Assembly: GCF_030272615.1 (NCBI RefSeq)
Contig: NC_081406.1
Location: 218,312,997-218,376,996, forward strand
Length of the DNA stretch: 64,000 nt
Reading direction: 5' to 3'
From: Cryptomeria japonica
Lineage: Eukaryota; Streptophyta; Pinopsida; Cupressales; Cupressaceae
In this document: in pieces, positions 22,668 to 34,276 of the stretch
How the letters are laid out: each line of letters begins with the position of its first letter
Numbering within the stretch: the stretch's first letter is position 1
Translations under genes and position numbers: made by a program
Notes under the pieces: generated by a model
Database searches by the model: none
What the model saw: only the letters and a program-made list of their open reading frames with translations
Told to the model about the DNA's origin: nothing

Positions 22668-24180
22668 CTATACAATCAAGCTGGACTCTGTCATGTTTTT
22701 CTCCTTCTCTACCCAAACCAGTTTCTCTTCTTTCTTTTCCTCTTCTGTCACTTTTTGTTCCGATTTTGTTTCCAACTTCTCATGTGGTACAATTCTCTTT
22801 TTCTTGTCAGTTCTTAGCTGACAATACCTTGCTATGTGACCAAAATTCTGACACTTATAGCATTTCACATTAGCACTATAGGATGTACTCAATGCTTTCT
22901 TGTAGGACATTTGCATATTAATTCTACATTCATAACTCTTGTGACCAAACTCATTGCAATTATAACATGTGAAATTTGTACTTTGTAATGCATCAAATGA
23001 GTTTCTACTCTCAAAACTAGGGTTGACATTCATTTTCCTACAATTTTCCATTCTATGACCAAACTTATTACACCAGTGACAATAACCATGAAAATTTGGA
23101 ACATACCAGTTAGGTTGTCTTGAACCTGCAAACAGCTGCCTCACTGGGGGTCTTCCTTTCATGCTGCTAACCCTTGTCAATCCTTCATGATTAATACTTG
23201 CATTTCTCCTTGGATCTTCATGTCGGTGCATTGAGTATGGTTGATGGTTCATTGATTCAACATACCAGTTTGTGTGGTGGTTTCTAGCAACATCTGCATA
23301 TGTCTTCGTGCAGGTATCCTTGCTTACCGTAAATGTCTTCTTCTCTTCACCTTCATTTGAAGAAGTGAATTGTATCTCCTTATTGGATGTGTCTTTGCTA
23401 TTTGAACTTTGACCTTCTTGAAAACCTAAGCCACCGTTATCTTTAGATTGCTTCTGTTTTCTCAGCATCTTGTCCAGGGCTTCAGTGTTGCCTTCATATT
23501 TGCTTCTCACTTTTATTTCTTCCCGACTTTTCTCTAAGTCCTTCTGGAGTTCTGCTATTTCTACTTCCAGATTCTGATGTTCATTTTCCTTTTCAGTCAG
23601 ACTGGTACCAATGACTTCATAGATCCTCTTGGCCTCTTCCAACTAGAGCTTTAGATCTGCAACAGTTTTCTTGGACTCTTTAAGAGATTTCTCCAACAAC
23701 TCTTTTTCTTTAGCTGTAGCTCTTTTTACCTTCTCCAAATCTCTTCTTTTTTTATTTAGCTCATCTACGACACTAATGAGTTCTGATTCAAGGTCTACTT
23801 CTCCTTCTTTCTCTTCCTCTTTTGCTTCTTTGAGTACTGATACATCTTGAGCCATAAAAAGGTTTTCTCTAACTTCATCTCCAATACAAAAGTCATCTGA
23901 GGCACTTTCCTCATCTGTGGTATCATCTTCATGTGTAAAGACTGCTCTGCTTCTAGTAGCCTTTTCTACCCTGTCGGTAGACATATTTCTTTCTATCCTT
24001 ACTATATGATCTGCTACCATTTGATTGATCATCTTCATTGTTATCATCATAAGGATATTTAGCAGCAAAATGTCCGATCTTTCCATAGTTGAAACATTTC
24101 AAAGGCGGCTTGTCTTTGTATTTCCCTGTACCTGTCTTGAGTTTTCTGACAAAATTTGCCATGATGTCATCAGAGTCTTC
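22668..24180 (-). pseudogene. copia B Gag C-terminal region with coiled coil and four zinc knuckles
   Basis: From right to left: a first knuckle LKCFNYGKIGHFAAKYP (about 24060-24110) with two of its Cys changed to Tyr; a Glu/Lys-rich heptad-like segment rich in EELEK-type repeats (about 23510-23900) predicted as coiled coil; and a basic linker with NWYVESMNH and RQPNWYVPN. Three intact CCHC knuckles follow: CHWCNKFGHRMENC (about 23030-23075), CYNCNEFGHKSYEC (about 22925-22970) and CYKCQNFGHIARYC (about 22820-22865). The frame 22668-23642 is open for 324 codons; a stop at 23643 and a shift near 23960-24090 interrupt the rest. Long Gags with a coiled coil occur in the SIRE/Maximus lineage; several knuckles in tandem are less usual. 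Confidence 0.85.
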
Positions 24181-24862
24181 ACCGGTTGCATCATGAACAT
24201 ATTCTTATTTTCCTTTTCTTCATATCTTGAATGCAACTTCTTTCTTCATAGCATAAGTACCGGCAGTCCTCATCTCATAAGCAGTTAGCGAGTCATGCAA
24301 TTCATCCATTGTGAAGAATCTCAGATCTTTTGCTTCTTCTATTGCTGAGACCTTTGTATCATACTAAGATTTAAGTGATCTAAGTACTTTCTTCGCTACC
24401 ACCTCATCTTTTATTTCTTCTCCAAGCCCTCTAATGGTGTTTGTTGTCTCATCAACCCTTTGGAGATAGTCAACAATCTTCTCTTCATCTCTCATCTTCA
24501 AACCCTCAAGTTGTGCTCTTAATGTCTGCAACTTGGCTTCCTTGACTTTAGCATCGCCTTCAAAAATTCTTCTGCAACTTATCTCAAGTTTCCTTGGTAG
24601 AATAACAATGCATAACTTTGACAAACTCATTATCAGACAACCCACTAAGAATGGCATTCTTAGCTTTAGTATTGTTCTCATATTCTCTCTTAGCATTTGG
24701 ATTAGCAGGGGGTTTATTAGGGACTGTATACCCATTCACAACCGACATCCATACATCACAACCTAGAGAGGACAAATATGTTTCCATTCTTCTACTCCAA
24801 AAGGCATGGTTGGCACCATCAAATAAAGGAGCTTTTGAGGAGGCGGATTCATTTCTTGCCAT
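24181..24862 (-). pseudogene. copia B Gag N-terminal domain (broken)
   Basis: ATG at 24862 gives MARNESASSKAPLFDGANHA and FWSRRMETYLSSLGCDVWM, then KAKNAILSGLSDNEFVKVMH in one frame. The 24364-24735 stretch gives KEAKLQTLRAQLEGLKMRDE and EKIVDYLQRVDETTNTIRGL. This is the copia Gag capsid-like domain. At least one frameshift (about 24590) and a stop at about 24364 separate it from the knuckle region. Confidence 0.88.
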
Positions 24863-24923
24863 TGTGAACACTTGAGAGAACCTACCCAAGCTAGAGAATT
24901 CTTTTGACAAAACAGGGTACCTA

Positions 24924-24936
24924 TGCTTTGATACCA
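24924..24936 (-). other. copia B primer binding site, initiator tRNA-Met
   Basis: The minus strand TGGTATCAAAGCA lies two bases after the 5' LTR. It has one change from the canonical TGGTATCAGAGC. Confidence 0.88.
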
Positions 24937-24938
24937 AT

Positions 24939-26597
24939 TGTTGGACACAATGGATCAATGAGAGGAGGGTGAATCAATGATTTAAACTATTTTCCTTCAA
25001 CAAGGAAATTCAAGTAATATATAAAACAAATTGAGTGCTAACCAGTAACTTAAACAATGCAAGCAGAGTGTGTGAAAGGACTTGCTAAAATATTAACATA
25101 ATATATGAACAAGAATACATCACACAACACCACATATATATGAGGAAAACCTAATGTGGGAAAAACCTTAGTGAGAATAGCTGATGGAGATCTTCTGCTC
25201 CAATCCAGCCTCAAAATGAATCTCTAATTACAATATTTAGGGCACCAACCCCTAATTTATGAGCACCAACTCAAAGGAGCACCAACCCCTACACAATTTA
25301 TAGGCTACAACCCCTACACTAAGCTACAACTTAGTGAAAACAATATAAAAATCAGTTATACAAATGAAATCATTGTTGCAAATGAAGTTTTGCAACCTTG
25401 CAATATTCTCCTTTGCTAGTTTCAACCTTATCGGTCTGTATACTCTACACTCACTCTGCACCTTGAATTTGCTGATCACTTTTCTAAATCCCCTCTCACA
25501 ATGTCTTTTCACCTTCAACTCACACTTGATCACTCTCAATCAAGCACAACATCTTCCTGTTTGTTACCTTTGTGTTCAATGCACACTCCACCGATTGTTG
25601 CTTACTTCGGTTTACTCTGCTTCTCCTTATCAGTCAGATCTTCGCTCATAAACACTTGAAGTGTTTATCTCTTTGGCTCTCAGATAAAATTTTTACACTT
25701 GTCTTCACTCTATAGTAGCAACAATCACAGTCTCAAGTCATCATATTTAAAATTGAGCTTTCCCACCAAGAATCAATTCAAACTTGGGGCGGTTAAGGTT
25801 TCCTTTACCGGACACAATCTGCATGAGATCTAATCCAGTCTATCTTGGATTGATCACTTGTACTTGAGGAATGAATCTGTACACATTTTCCATTATCCAA
25901 TGCATAGTTGCTAAAGATAGCAATCTTGTACATGATTTTCTACCTTGAAATCTGTCAGCTCATAAAAAAAAAGCTCAGTTGTTTCCTCCTTGAGATCTTC
26001 TTGCAATCTGATTCCTTTGCTTCGATCCAAGCATCAACTACTCCCTGATCTTCCTCTATTATCCTTTCTTCCTTGAGTCACATCATTCAGTTACAATCTT
26101 GTGATTTTTGGTTGTTTCATTAATGTCGACTAGCTATTTCAATAACCATGTCGATGGAGGCTTCACTGACCTTTGCATGTTTGCCACCTCATCTCCACAT
26201 GGCATCACAATGGTCATACACTTGGCTCACTGACACTTTGTTGGTTTACACTTGACCATTCACCAAACTCATACCAGTACAGGCCTTTACCAATGAGAAC
26301 TTCTTCTCTTGCTAACAGGTAGTGCACACTACACTGGTAGCACATCTTCACCTCTAGTGGTTTGTGATTACTTTAACATTCCGCCTCTTCATCATAAACA
26401 AGAAGCCAAACTCCATACTAGTGTAAGCTCTACCGGATATCACTCAACATTCCTACACACACATGCATCTTACCTCATACCGATGAAGTCATTGATAGTC
26501 TCAATAACTACTTGTCTTCCACCATACCAGTACACTCTTCTTCATACCGGATGACATACCTCTACCAGTTGACATCAATGACAACTCAATGCCAGCA
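24939..26597 (-). repeat. copia B 5' LTR
   Basis: 1659 bases, plus-strand TGTTGGACACAATGG.. ..AATGCCAGCA. It aligns with the split left LTR over its length with many substitutions, showing greater age than copia A. Confidence 0.9.
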
Positions 26598-27560
26598 ATA
26601 TGGAAGACCACTCTTGATAATATTTGAGAAGAGTTTCAAGTCTCCCATCCTCTGGCACCTCAAGGAGGTTTTCACCTTTGGATACATCTTTTCTTTTTAC
26701 TTTTTCTTTATCTAATGTTGCCATGAAATGGTTTTCAGCATTAGACTTGAAATTTTATTTATTTATTTCACTTTTGTGATTAAGAGAGTTGGCACTCCCT
26801 CGACTAGAAGATGCATTATCAGATTCACTGGTGGAAGATGTTTCGGGTTCTACAAAATTGAGATATAGAGTGATGGCATAATCATTAGGAAACATATCTA
26901 TCTCAGTGGATTCATTTTCTCCCAATCAATAAGCTCTAGATGTATCAAAGGTAAGGGGTCATTTGATTGGTCAGTTTCAAAAGCAGTGATGGTCATAATG
27001 GAAACATCAAATTTTTTATGGTTACATCCAAATCTATGATATTACTCACCGCAGAATGACCTCTCACGATTAGTCTACGATTATCCTCGATATGGTAATA
27101 ATCGATAAGTTGTGATTCTAATTCAGGTGGTCTATACTTTGATGTTTGTCTTACATATGAATGAAGCATATCAACATCAACATCTTTTGCGTAACAGGAT
27201 CCTTCAAAGGATTCTTTAGTCTGACATGAGTCCCACTCCCACTCATTGGAGTCTATTTCACTAGAAGCCTATAGTCTGAATATTTGTTCATAGAGATTAT
27301 GGGTATCTTCTTCTTTCTTGTGAGTGATCTCTTCTTGGTTTCGACTATTATTTTCCTCTTGTTTTTCTTTTCTTGCTTCTGAGCTAACTTGTCTTGTCCA
27401 AACCCTAGTCTCATCTTGTCTTTGGTATTTGGAGAGGGAAGTTGTATAGGTTCTAGAATACCTTCTTTTCTTTTTCCTATTGGACCATTTCCCCCATAAC
27501 TCATTTTCTGTAGGATATGAAATAATTTTTCATATTGTTTTGTTCATATCCTGACATTGT
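26598..27560 (-). pseudogene. gypsy C spacer between protease and RT, with G-patch-like stretch
   Basis: Continuation of the gypsy C coding region after copia B. 27253-27504 reads GGNGPIGKRKEGILEPIQLP and MRLGFGQDKLAQKQ, followed by a Lys/Arg-rich run. The first part matches the G-patch-like segment of gypsy I (MGYDGQSALG .. GNTGLGF), with the glycines only partly kept. The rest (26598-27250) is low-complexity spacer with stops, matching fragment E at 38100-38900. Confidence 0.75.
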
Positions 27561-28480
27561 TTACTTCTTGTTGGGGATTTCTCTTCATCTTTGTATAGCT
27601 AGTGTTGAACATCTTCGTCTTCAATTTCTTCAAATAAATTCCCTACTCTGACAAATGATCCATTAAATATTTTGATGGGTTTTGAAGCCAATTTTTACTT
27701 TGATGTTGAAGGTTTCCCATATGATCTAGGAGAAAGTGGCAAATCTTATTTATAATACTCTCTTATTCATTTATCCTTCAACTACACTTTTCTGAAAATT
27801 TGCCAAAAATATATGTAAGTCAATTCTCCTTGGGTGGTGGAATAGAAGGAGATGCCTTTAGGTTATGCGGTACAATGATATTTGTTGTAGGTTTGACTAT
27901 GTTGCAATATTGAAGAGTTTTTGAATTTGTAGGAATTGTGATTTGTTGGCCACTGAAAGGAAGCTTCAAACATTGATGATAGCTTGATGGAATAGCTTGC
28001 ATATCATGAATCCATGGCCTATGAAAAAGTATGTTTTAAGATAGATCCAAGTCTAATACTTGACATGTTGTATCCTTTTGTAGGGGCCCCACTCTGATTG
28101 GAAACACTAGTATTCCTTTAGAGGAACATTCTTCTTCATCATATACCTTTATTGTGATCTTTTTCCAAGGATCGATCACCTTCTCAAAAAATCCCAAAGC
28201 ATGAACCAAACTTAATGAACAAATGTCAAAACCATCTCATCCATCTATTAGGACACATTTGACTTGTGTTTTATGAATAAGGACTTCAATCTGAAGAGGA
28301 GGATTATGTGGATTCTATAGAGACATGTCATCATCTTCTATGAAGGATGAGAAATGTGGTCTGTTAAATGCTCCACCATGGCTTGGAGTTGATCAATGCC
28401 CAAATCATTAGCAACGGTGGTATCTAATAGGGCTTTTTCTATAATTTCTTTATGTGTTGGGGAAATTTTAAAAGCTCTAA
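27561..28480 (-). pseudogene. gypsy C protease region (broken)
   Basis: In the minus strand the region corresponds, by order, to the protease of gypsy I. It reads ..DICSLSLVHALGFFEKVIDP, WKKITIKVYDEEECSSKGIL, VGPLQKDTTCQVLDLDL, RPWIHDMQAIPSSYHQCLKL and a hydrophobic/Pro-rich tail (open at 27820-28002). The catalytic aspartate triplet region near 28240-28250 is degenerate (DGXDGF where gypsy I has DNGAG). It would cut the Gag-Pol polyprotein. Confidence 0.75.
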
Positions 28481-28599
28481 AATAGATATTTGTGCAGTTG
28501 TCTTTTGCATTTGATCCACAACATTGTATAGTTTATAAGGGGATGGCACATCAGTTGTTGGACCCCACAAAGTTACCTTAGTTTTACTTCTTGTGATTG

Positions 28600-29206
28600 T
28601 ATTTGCAGGTTCAGGTTGTTATTTCTCTTTGACCACAATGAAATTGACTACATTGTCATAAGTGTGAGCATAATTGACCTTTTCTTTTCCTTTGTTATCT
28701 TTTGTTGTTGATGGTTCACCCTTTTCATAATTTGGAAATGGTGTTAAATGCAACATGTGCCTCATTTGTTTTATGTCCATCCACTGTTATTACTTCGTTA
28801 TCTATCAAGTCTTGAATAGCATGCTTCAATCTTTGACAATCATTCATTTTATGCCCCTTATTTCTATTATAATCACAATAATGATTGTCATTCCACCATG
28901 TTGGTTTGATTTTGGGCTTGAAATATTTTTCTTCTAGTAATGTGATTAGTTTATTTGCAAGAAGTGTTTTCAAAGTTGATTCAAGTGATTCACCAATGGT
29001 GTAAATATTCTATGAAAGTTGGTAGGGGGTGGTTTAGGTTTGTTTTTGTCTTGATTAACCACTATTATATGACTTGATAGATTAAATATGGGTTGTTTTG
29101 GCTTTAGGTTGTTAGCATCAACCACCCTACCACTGATTATGTTTCTATTTCTTGTCCAAAACTTTGGTTTACAATTGTTGTTATTGTTGTTGGAAGGACT
29201 TTCCCT
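28600..29206 (-). pseudogene. gypsy C Gag C-terminus with zinc-binding motif
   Basis: 28725-28973 reads KPTWWNDNHYCDYNRNKGHK, MNDCQRLKHAIQDLIDNEVI and TVDGHKTNE. The C-x-x-N/x-x-x-GH-x4-C arrangement (CDYNRNKGHKMNDC) equals CEFHQGRGHKTSNC of gypsy I, a knuckle in which the second Cys is replaced in both. The frame is interrupted upstream by the insertion of copia D at 29207. Confidence 0.8.
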
Positions 29207-30102
29207 TGTAAGGAAGTTAAGTAGCGAAACAACTTCCTACACTACCTTGAGAGGAGGATAATGCAAAAAATTTTACAGATTGTCACAACAGTTATAGAAA
29301 ATAGAAATAGACATAATAACATTCAAACTATAACATAGTGATTGACGTGGGGAAAACCCTTTCGGGAGAAAAACCCCACACTCCAAAATCCACCCAATAT
29401 ATTATTCAATAATCAAAAACAAATTACAATATACTTGCAGAGAAAAATCTTCATAGGAGTACCAATAATCAAAGACTTAGAGGTAACTCAATAGCCATAA
29501 GACTCTTACACACAACCTCTATCTCACGCATCTCACATATAGGAGATACAATACAAGAAACCATCAAAACGGTATTACAAAACCATGGGCTTAAACCACC
29601 CAATAAAGTATAGCCGACCTTATCTCCAATCTAGATATCCTATAATGTGTTAAAACACACATCAACACATGTCCCTCCCTTTTACATCTCATTTATGTGT
29701 CTGATACAAATTATATTTCCTATTTCAGGAGTACAAACTTCCACGTAAACCTCATGAAGTGCTCTATCATTTTAGGAGTGCCAACTGTCTGAAGCACCAG
29801 AAAGCTCACAAAGTGCTCTATCACCTCGTAAACCACTACACCATTTACGCCCACTTTTTAGGGTGTTTCAAAGGGTCTAAAGTACCCAAAATTAAGTTTA
29901 AATATTTAATCGTACCCCTCCAAAAAAAAGAGTATAATATGTTCAAAACTAGTTGTGATGTTGTGACGAAACCTTACCAACATGCTTATCTAACCATCCA
30001 AAAGCTTTTGGGAGAATTTCACAACATTTCATGCTTAAATGAAAACTTACTATAAATAGTAACCTCATGTAAATGAAATTTTGAGACACCATTTTCCCAA
30101 CA
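29207..30102 (-). repeat. copia D 3' LTR
   Basis: 896 bases. Aligns throughout with 34277-35183. The TATA box seen in the partner LTR (34745-34752) has decayed here to TTTACA on the plus strand. Confidence 0.9.
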
Positions 30103-30120
30103 TTCTCCCACTTGTCGATC
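30103..30120 (-). other. copia D polypurine tract
   Basis: The minus strand ACAAGTGGGAGAA abuts the 3' LTR. It is shorter and less pure than in the other copia elements. Confidence 0.6.
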
Positions 30121-30149
30121 ACCTTGCAAGAGAAAAGGGAGTATCAACA

Positions 30150-30901
30150 CAATGAATCAATTGCTAGGGGCCATGAGGCCCATAGACTCCAAACACCATC
30201 TGAAATTCTTTGTGCTCACATCCTTAGTTAAAGAATCTGCAAAATTCATCAAAGTTTCTACCTTAACCAGCTTCACCCTTCCATCTTTGATCATATCTCT
30301 GACAAAATGATATTGAACATCAATGTGCTTGGTCTGGGCATGAAATGTTGGGTTCTTAGCTAGGCAGATCGCAGTTTGACTGTCACAATATAGTCACTGC
30401 TCATTATTTTATTCCAATATTTGAACATAGTCTCTTAAGCCAAATAGCCTTTTTACAAGCATGAGTAGCCACAATATACTTTGATTCAGTAGTGGACAAA
30501 GCAACCATAGTCTATCACTTACTCATCCAGCTAATTGCACCACCAAATCAAGTAAACACATAAGCACTAGTGGATCTTCTGCTATCAATATCACCTGCCC
30601 AGTCCGAATCCACATAACCATGAATATCAAGGGAAATAACATCTCCAACTAAATTACCATGATAACACAAATAATACTCTAAGGTACCCTTCAAATATCT
30701 GAAGACTCTTTTGACTGCATCCCAATGAGCTCTACCAAGATTAGACATATATCTGGACAAAACTCCCACTGCTTGGGCAATGTTTGGTCTAGTACAAACC
30801 ATAGAATACATCAAACTTCCAACTACACTTTGGTAAGGAAATCTAATCATGTCTTCCATCTCTGATGGGGATGTAGGGCAATCTACAATAGATAATTTCA
30901 T
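30150..30901 (-). pseudogene. copia D RNase H (broken)
   Basis: 30548-30901 reads SVVGSLMYSMVCTRPNIAQA, VGVLSRYMSNLGRAHWDAVK, RVFRYLKGT and DIHGYVDSDWAGDIDSRRST. The last piece is the start of copia RNase H, with GYVDSDWAGD carrying the first Asp. The remainder toward 30150 continues in other frames with stops. Confidence 0.85.
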
Positions 30902-30989
30902 TCCAACTATAAAAGGAACACATAATGGTCTATAATCCTACATGTTAAAATTGTATAATACTGAATTCACATACTTACTTTGGCCTAAC

Positions 30990-31756
30990 CATAGATTTTT
31001 GTTCATTCTATATCTCTTTTAATTTCGATCCCAAGAATGTGCTTTGCTGCACCAAGATCTTTCATTTCAAATTTAGCAGTGATTTGAGACTTCAGTTCTG
31101 AAATCATACCTTTCCCTTTTCCAATGAATAACATATCATCAACATACAATGCAATGTACTAGAAATGATCACCATCATATTTATAATAAACACAGTGATT
31201 TGATTTAGAACGTTCAATTCCCAAACTCAACACATATAGATCAAATTTTTGGTACCACATCCTAGGAGTCTATTTGAGGCCATACAAAGATTTTTTTAAT
31301 TTATAGACCAAATTACTTTTACCTTTCACCACATAGTGCTCTAGCTGTTTCATATATATATCCTCCTTTAAAAAACCATGAAGGAAAGTAGTTTTCACAT
31401 CCATTTTCTCAACCTCTAAATCATAAGCAGTAGCAATAGAAAGAAAAAATTTAATGGATGCCATTTTTGCAAAAGGAGAAAATATCTCACCATAATCAAC
31501 ACCCTCAACCTGAGAGTAGCCAATTTGCAACCAACCTCGCTTTATACTTCTTAATGCCTCCATTTGAACTAATCTTTTTATTGAACACACATTTACAAAC
31601 AACAAGTTTATGTCCTTCAGGCAATGGTACAAGATCCCATGTATCATTCTTTTTTAAAGTTGTTATTTCTTCTTCCATAGAAATCTTCCAAGATTCTACA
31701 TCATTCATACCTAAAGCCTCTTCTACAGATTTCCGTTCATCCACATTAGTATTCAA
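30990..31756 (-). pseudogene. copia D reverse transcriptase (broken)
   Basis: 31270-31647 reads GYSQVEGVDYGEIFSPFAKM, VEKMDVKTTFLHGFLKEDIY and LVYKLKKSLYGLK. 31505-31756 reads VEEALGMNDVESWKISMEEE, NDTWDLVPLPEGHK and VFNKKISSNGGIKKYKARLV. The active site region near 31130-31145 reads YVDDML on the minus strand behind a TAG. Frames overlap because of a shift near 31520-31560. Confidence 0.87.
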
Positions 31757-31967
31757 AGAAAAAATACATCTCCAATCATCAGGTGAATACCTTTCAGGTG
31801 GTTGTCTATGCCTTGTAGACCTTCAAACAAGTTGAGTTGGAGGTTCTTCCCGCTCTTCTTAAGATTCAGAGGTAGACAACATCTCCTCAACTTCTTGCCT
31901 ATCTAGAGGTTTTGATTCCACTCTCTTAGGTACAGAAGGGGAGTTGAATCACATCTTCCTTTTTAGT

Positions 31968-33100
31968 CTATTTTGGATGCAATGTAATAGAAGGAGACTT
32001 AATTTCTCTAAAAATAACACTTCTACTATGAACTACCTTTTGTGGAATAGGGTCCCAAAGCTTGTATCCTTTCACACCATAACTATACTCGATCAATATA
32101 TATTTCACAACCTTGTTCTCCAACTTGGTACGCTTCTCCTTTGGCACATGTTCATATTCCTCACAACCAAAAACTCTAAGATGTCTCAATGAAGGCTTGT
32201 GACCTGACCATGATTCCATAGGCATTTTATCAACAAGAGCTGATGTAGGAGACCTGTTAATGAGGTAGCAAGCAGTGGTAATAAATTCAGCCCAAAATAT
32301 ATGTCCTAGATCATAACCACTCAACATACTCCTAGCCTTCTCCATCAATGTCCTATTCATTCTTTCTGCAACTCCATTCTCTTGTGGAGAATATGGAGTT
32401 GTCTTATGTTTCTTAATGCCATAGTCTTTACAAAATCTATCTAAATTATTAGGGAAAAATTCACCACCATTAAAAGTTCTCAAACATTTAATTTTCTTTC
32501 TAGTATGCAACTCAACCATTGCTTTAAATTCTTTAAATCGATTGAAAACAAAAATTTACTCTTTAGAAAATATACACATGTCCTTCTACTAAAATCATCA
32601 ATAAATGAAACATAATATGTGGATTTTCCAATAGAAGGAAAATCTACAAGACCAAACACATCAGAATGAATGAGATCCAAAACACCATAAGTTTTGTGAG
32701 AACTCAAGTAAAACCGAACATGGTTTTGTTTTCCATAAATGCAATGCTCATAGAAATTAAATTCAAGATTACAATCATAGAAACCTTCAACAAGGTTTTT
32801 ATTTTTCAAGGTCCTTAGACCCTTTTCTCCAATGTGGCCAAGCCTTTGGTGCCATAACATAGTCTTTTTTGTTGGTAACTTTGCTTCAGAAAAAAAGAGC
32901 ACCCTTAGGTACCCAAAAGCCATTTCCATCTGCTCAAGGTGAAACCTTTAAATCTTTCGGTGAAGTATCCATAAATTTACTTTTTGAAGAAGTGCTATTA
33001 CACTCAACAGTGTATACATCTAGCTTATACAAAGTTTTGAACTTGACACCTCTAGCATTTACCATAGAACCCTTAATCATCTTACATCTTGCTTCAGAAA
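31968..33100 (-). pseudogene. copia D integrase (broken)
   Basis: 32480-32929 carries LWHQRLGHIGEKGLRTLKNK, HCIYGKQNHVRF and DLIHSDVFGLVDFPSIGKS with STYYVSFIDDFSRRTCVYF. 31968-32519 carries FNGGEFFPNN, ENGVAERMNRTLMEKARSML and WSGHKPSLRHLRVFGCEEY. The set D (HSD), D (normally SDNGGEF, here TFNGGEF with Asp lost) and E (VAERMNR) shows one catalytic change. A stop near 32480 splits the domain. Confidence 0.88.
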
Positions 33101-33149
33101 AGACTACCTGCACACCCGAATCTATTAGTTTTCTCATAGATAACAAATT

Positions 33150-33560
33150 TCATTTAAATCCAAGGATATGCAGCACACCATTAATCCTTTTTATTCTACC
33201 ATCATAAAACCCGATTCTAACTTTATGTCGACCAACAATGTCCAACTGTGAATCATTGCCCAAGTATACCTTACCTCCATTAAATTCTTCATATTCAAAA
33301 AACCAATCTCTATTGGAAGTCATATGAAAATATGCACCTAAGTCAATTAACCTGGAATCATTACCTGCATGAGTCGCCAAAGTTGTAATGAATGCATCAC
33401 CATCTTCCTTCTCAGACTCAAAATCAAAATTGACCTTTTTCTTTTTCTTCTTCTTTTCTTCTTTGCAGTCCTTTGGACTTTCCAGGAGATTTCGATCTCC
33501 CTCTAGATTTGGACTTATCGCATTTCTCATTCTTCTTTCATTTCTCCTTAGGTATTCCAT
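33150..33560 (-). pseudogene. copia D Gag end and protease (broken)
   Basis: The frame has a lysine run (KEEKKKKKKK) from an A/G-rich tract at about 33437-33465, then DSRLIDLGAYFHMTSNRDWF at about 33310-33360, where the family reads DSGASxHMT. Ser has become Leu, so the aspartyl protease box is altered, though its Asp remains. Next is GKVYLGNDSQLDIVGRHKVR of the region before integrase. Confidence 0.82.
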
Positions 33561-34152
33561 GAACAGTTAGGGCTTCCTTTGAACTAATGGATACCTTCCT
33601 CCACATATCTTCACCAAGTAGGGCACCCACCACATTTTCAAATATCAAAACATGAGTACTACTTATAGCCATAACAAGAGAATCCCATGAATCAGGCAAA
33701 GAACAAAGCAAGATCTGGAAATTATCCTCTTCATCCATCTTAACATTGACATATACCAATTGAGCCACCAACATACTAAAAGCTTATAGGTGGTATGCAA
33801 TTCGTCCACCCTCTTCCGTCTTCAAGGAATACAAGTTCTTCCTTAAGAAAAATTGATTTAATAAAGATTCTGCTTGATAAATTTCACCAAGCTTAGTCCA
33901 TAGCTTCTTTGCAGAGTCATGGACATTGATCATAACAGAGTCTCCCAAGAACAGTTTGATTAGACCCTTGGCTTTTTGATCCATAACATCATACTGAGCC
34001 ACCGTAGTAGGACTTGAGGGTCTTTGGACATTCACATCAACATCATCCCATAGATCTCGATCTATTAGCAGATCTTCCATCTTCAACTTCCACATCTCAA
34101 AATTCGTTCCATTAAATTTATCCACCTCTATTCTCCCTGACAAACTTTCCAT
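33538..34152 (-). pseudogene. copia D Gag N-terminal domain (broken)
   Basis: ATG at 34152 gives MESLSGRIEVDKFNGTNFEM, WKLKMEDLLIDRDLWDDVD, then DQKAKGLIKLFLGDSVMINV and LWTKLGEIYQAESLLNQFFL. A stop at 33784 (TAG after AYHL) is followed in the same strand by LVAQLVYVNVKMDEEDNFQI and LLCSLPDSWDSLVMAISS. This is the typical copia Gag (UBN2-like) of the type with a D-LW tryptophan start. Confidence 0.9.
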
Positions 34153-34260
34153 CTGAAAATTCCTGCAACAAGATCAAAAAATGTGTTCTACAAAAGCTCT
34201 CACTCAAATCTGGATTAGTTCAAAAAACCCAACAACCCACAAATAAAACTAAAGGTGATC

Positions 34261-34274
34261 AAGCTCTGATACCA
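34261..34274 (-). other. copia D primer binding site, initiator tRNA-Met
   Basis: The minus strand TGGTATCAGAGCTT lies two bases inside the 5' LTR end. It is canonical. Confidence 0.92.
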
Positions 34275-34276
34275 CT

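Larger units (their letters stand above)
10053..26597 (-). mobile_element. Ty1/copia element B with long Gag, interrupted in its 3' LTR
   Basis: Complete but decayed copia on the minus strand. The left (3') LTR is 10053-10251 plus 17873-19417 and the right (5') LTR is 24939-26597. Both begin TGTTGGACACAATGG on the plus strand and end ..AATGCCA(A/G)CA. The minus-strand primer site TGGTATCAAAGC lies beside the right LTR (24924-24936) and a purine tract lies beside the left LTR (19418-19432). The flanks ACATT (10048-10052) and ATATG (26598-26602) each differ by one base from ATATT, the base order at the matching site in fragment E, which fits a decayed 5-bp target duplication. Gene order is gag, protease, integrase, RT, RNase H from right to left, as in Ty1/copia. 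Confidence 0.88.
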
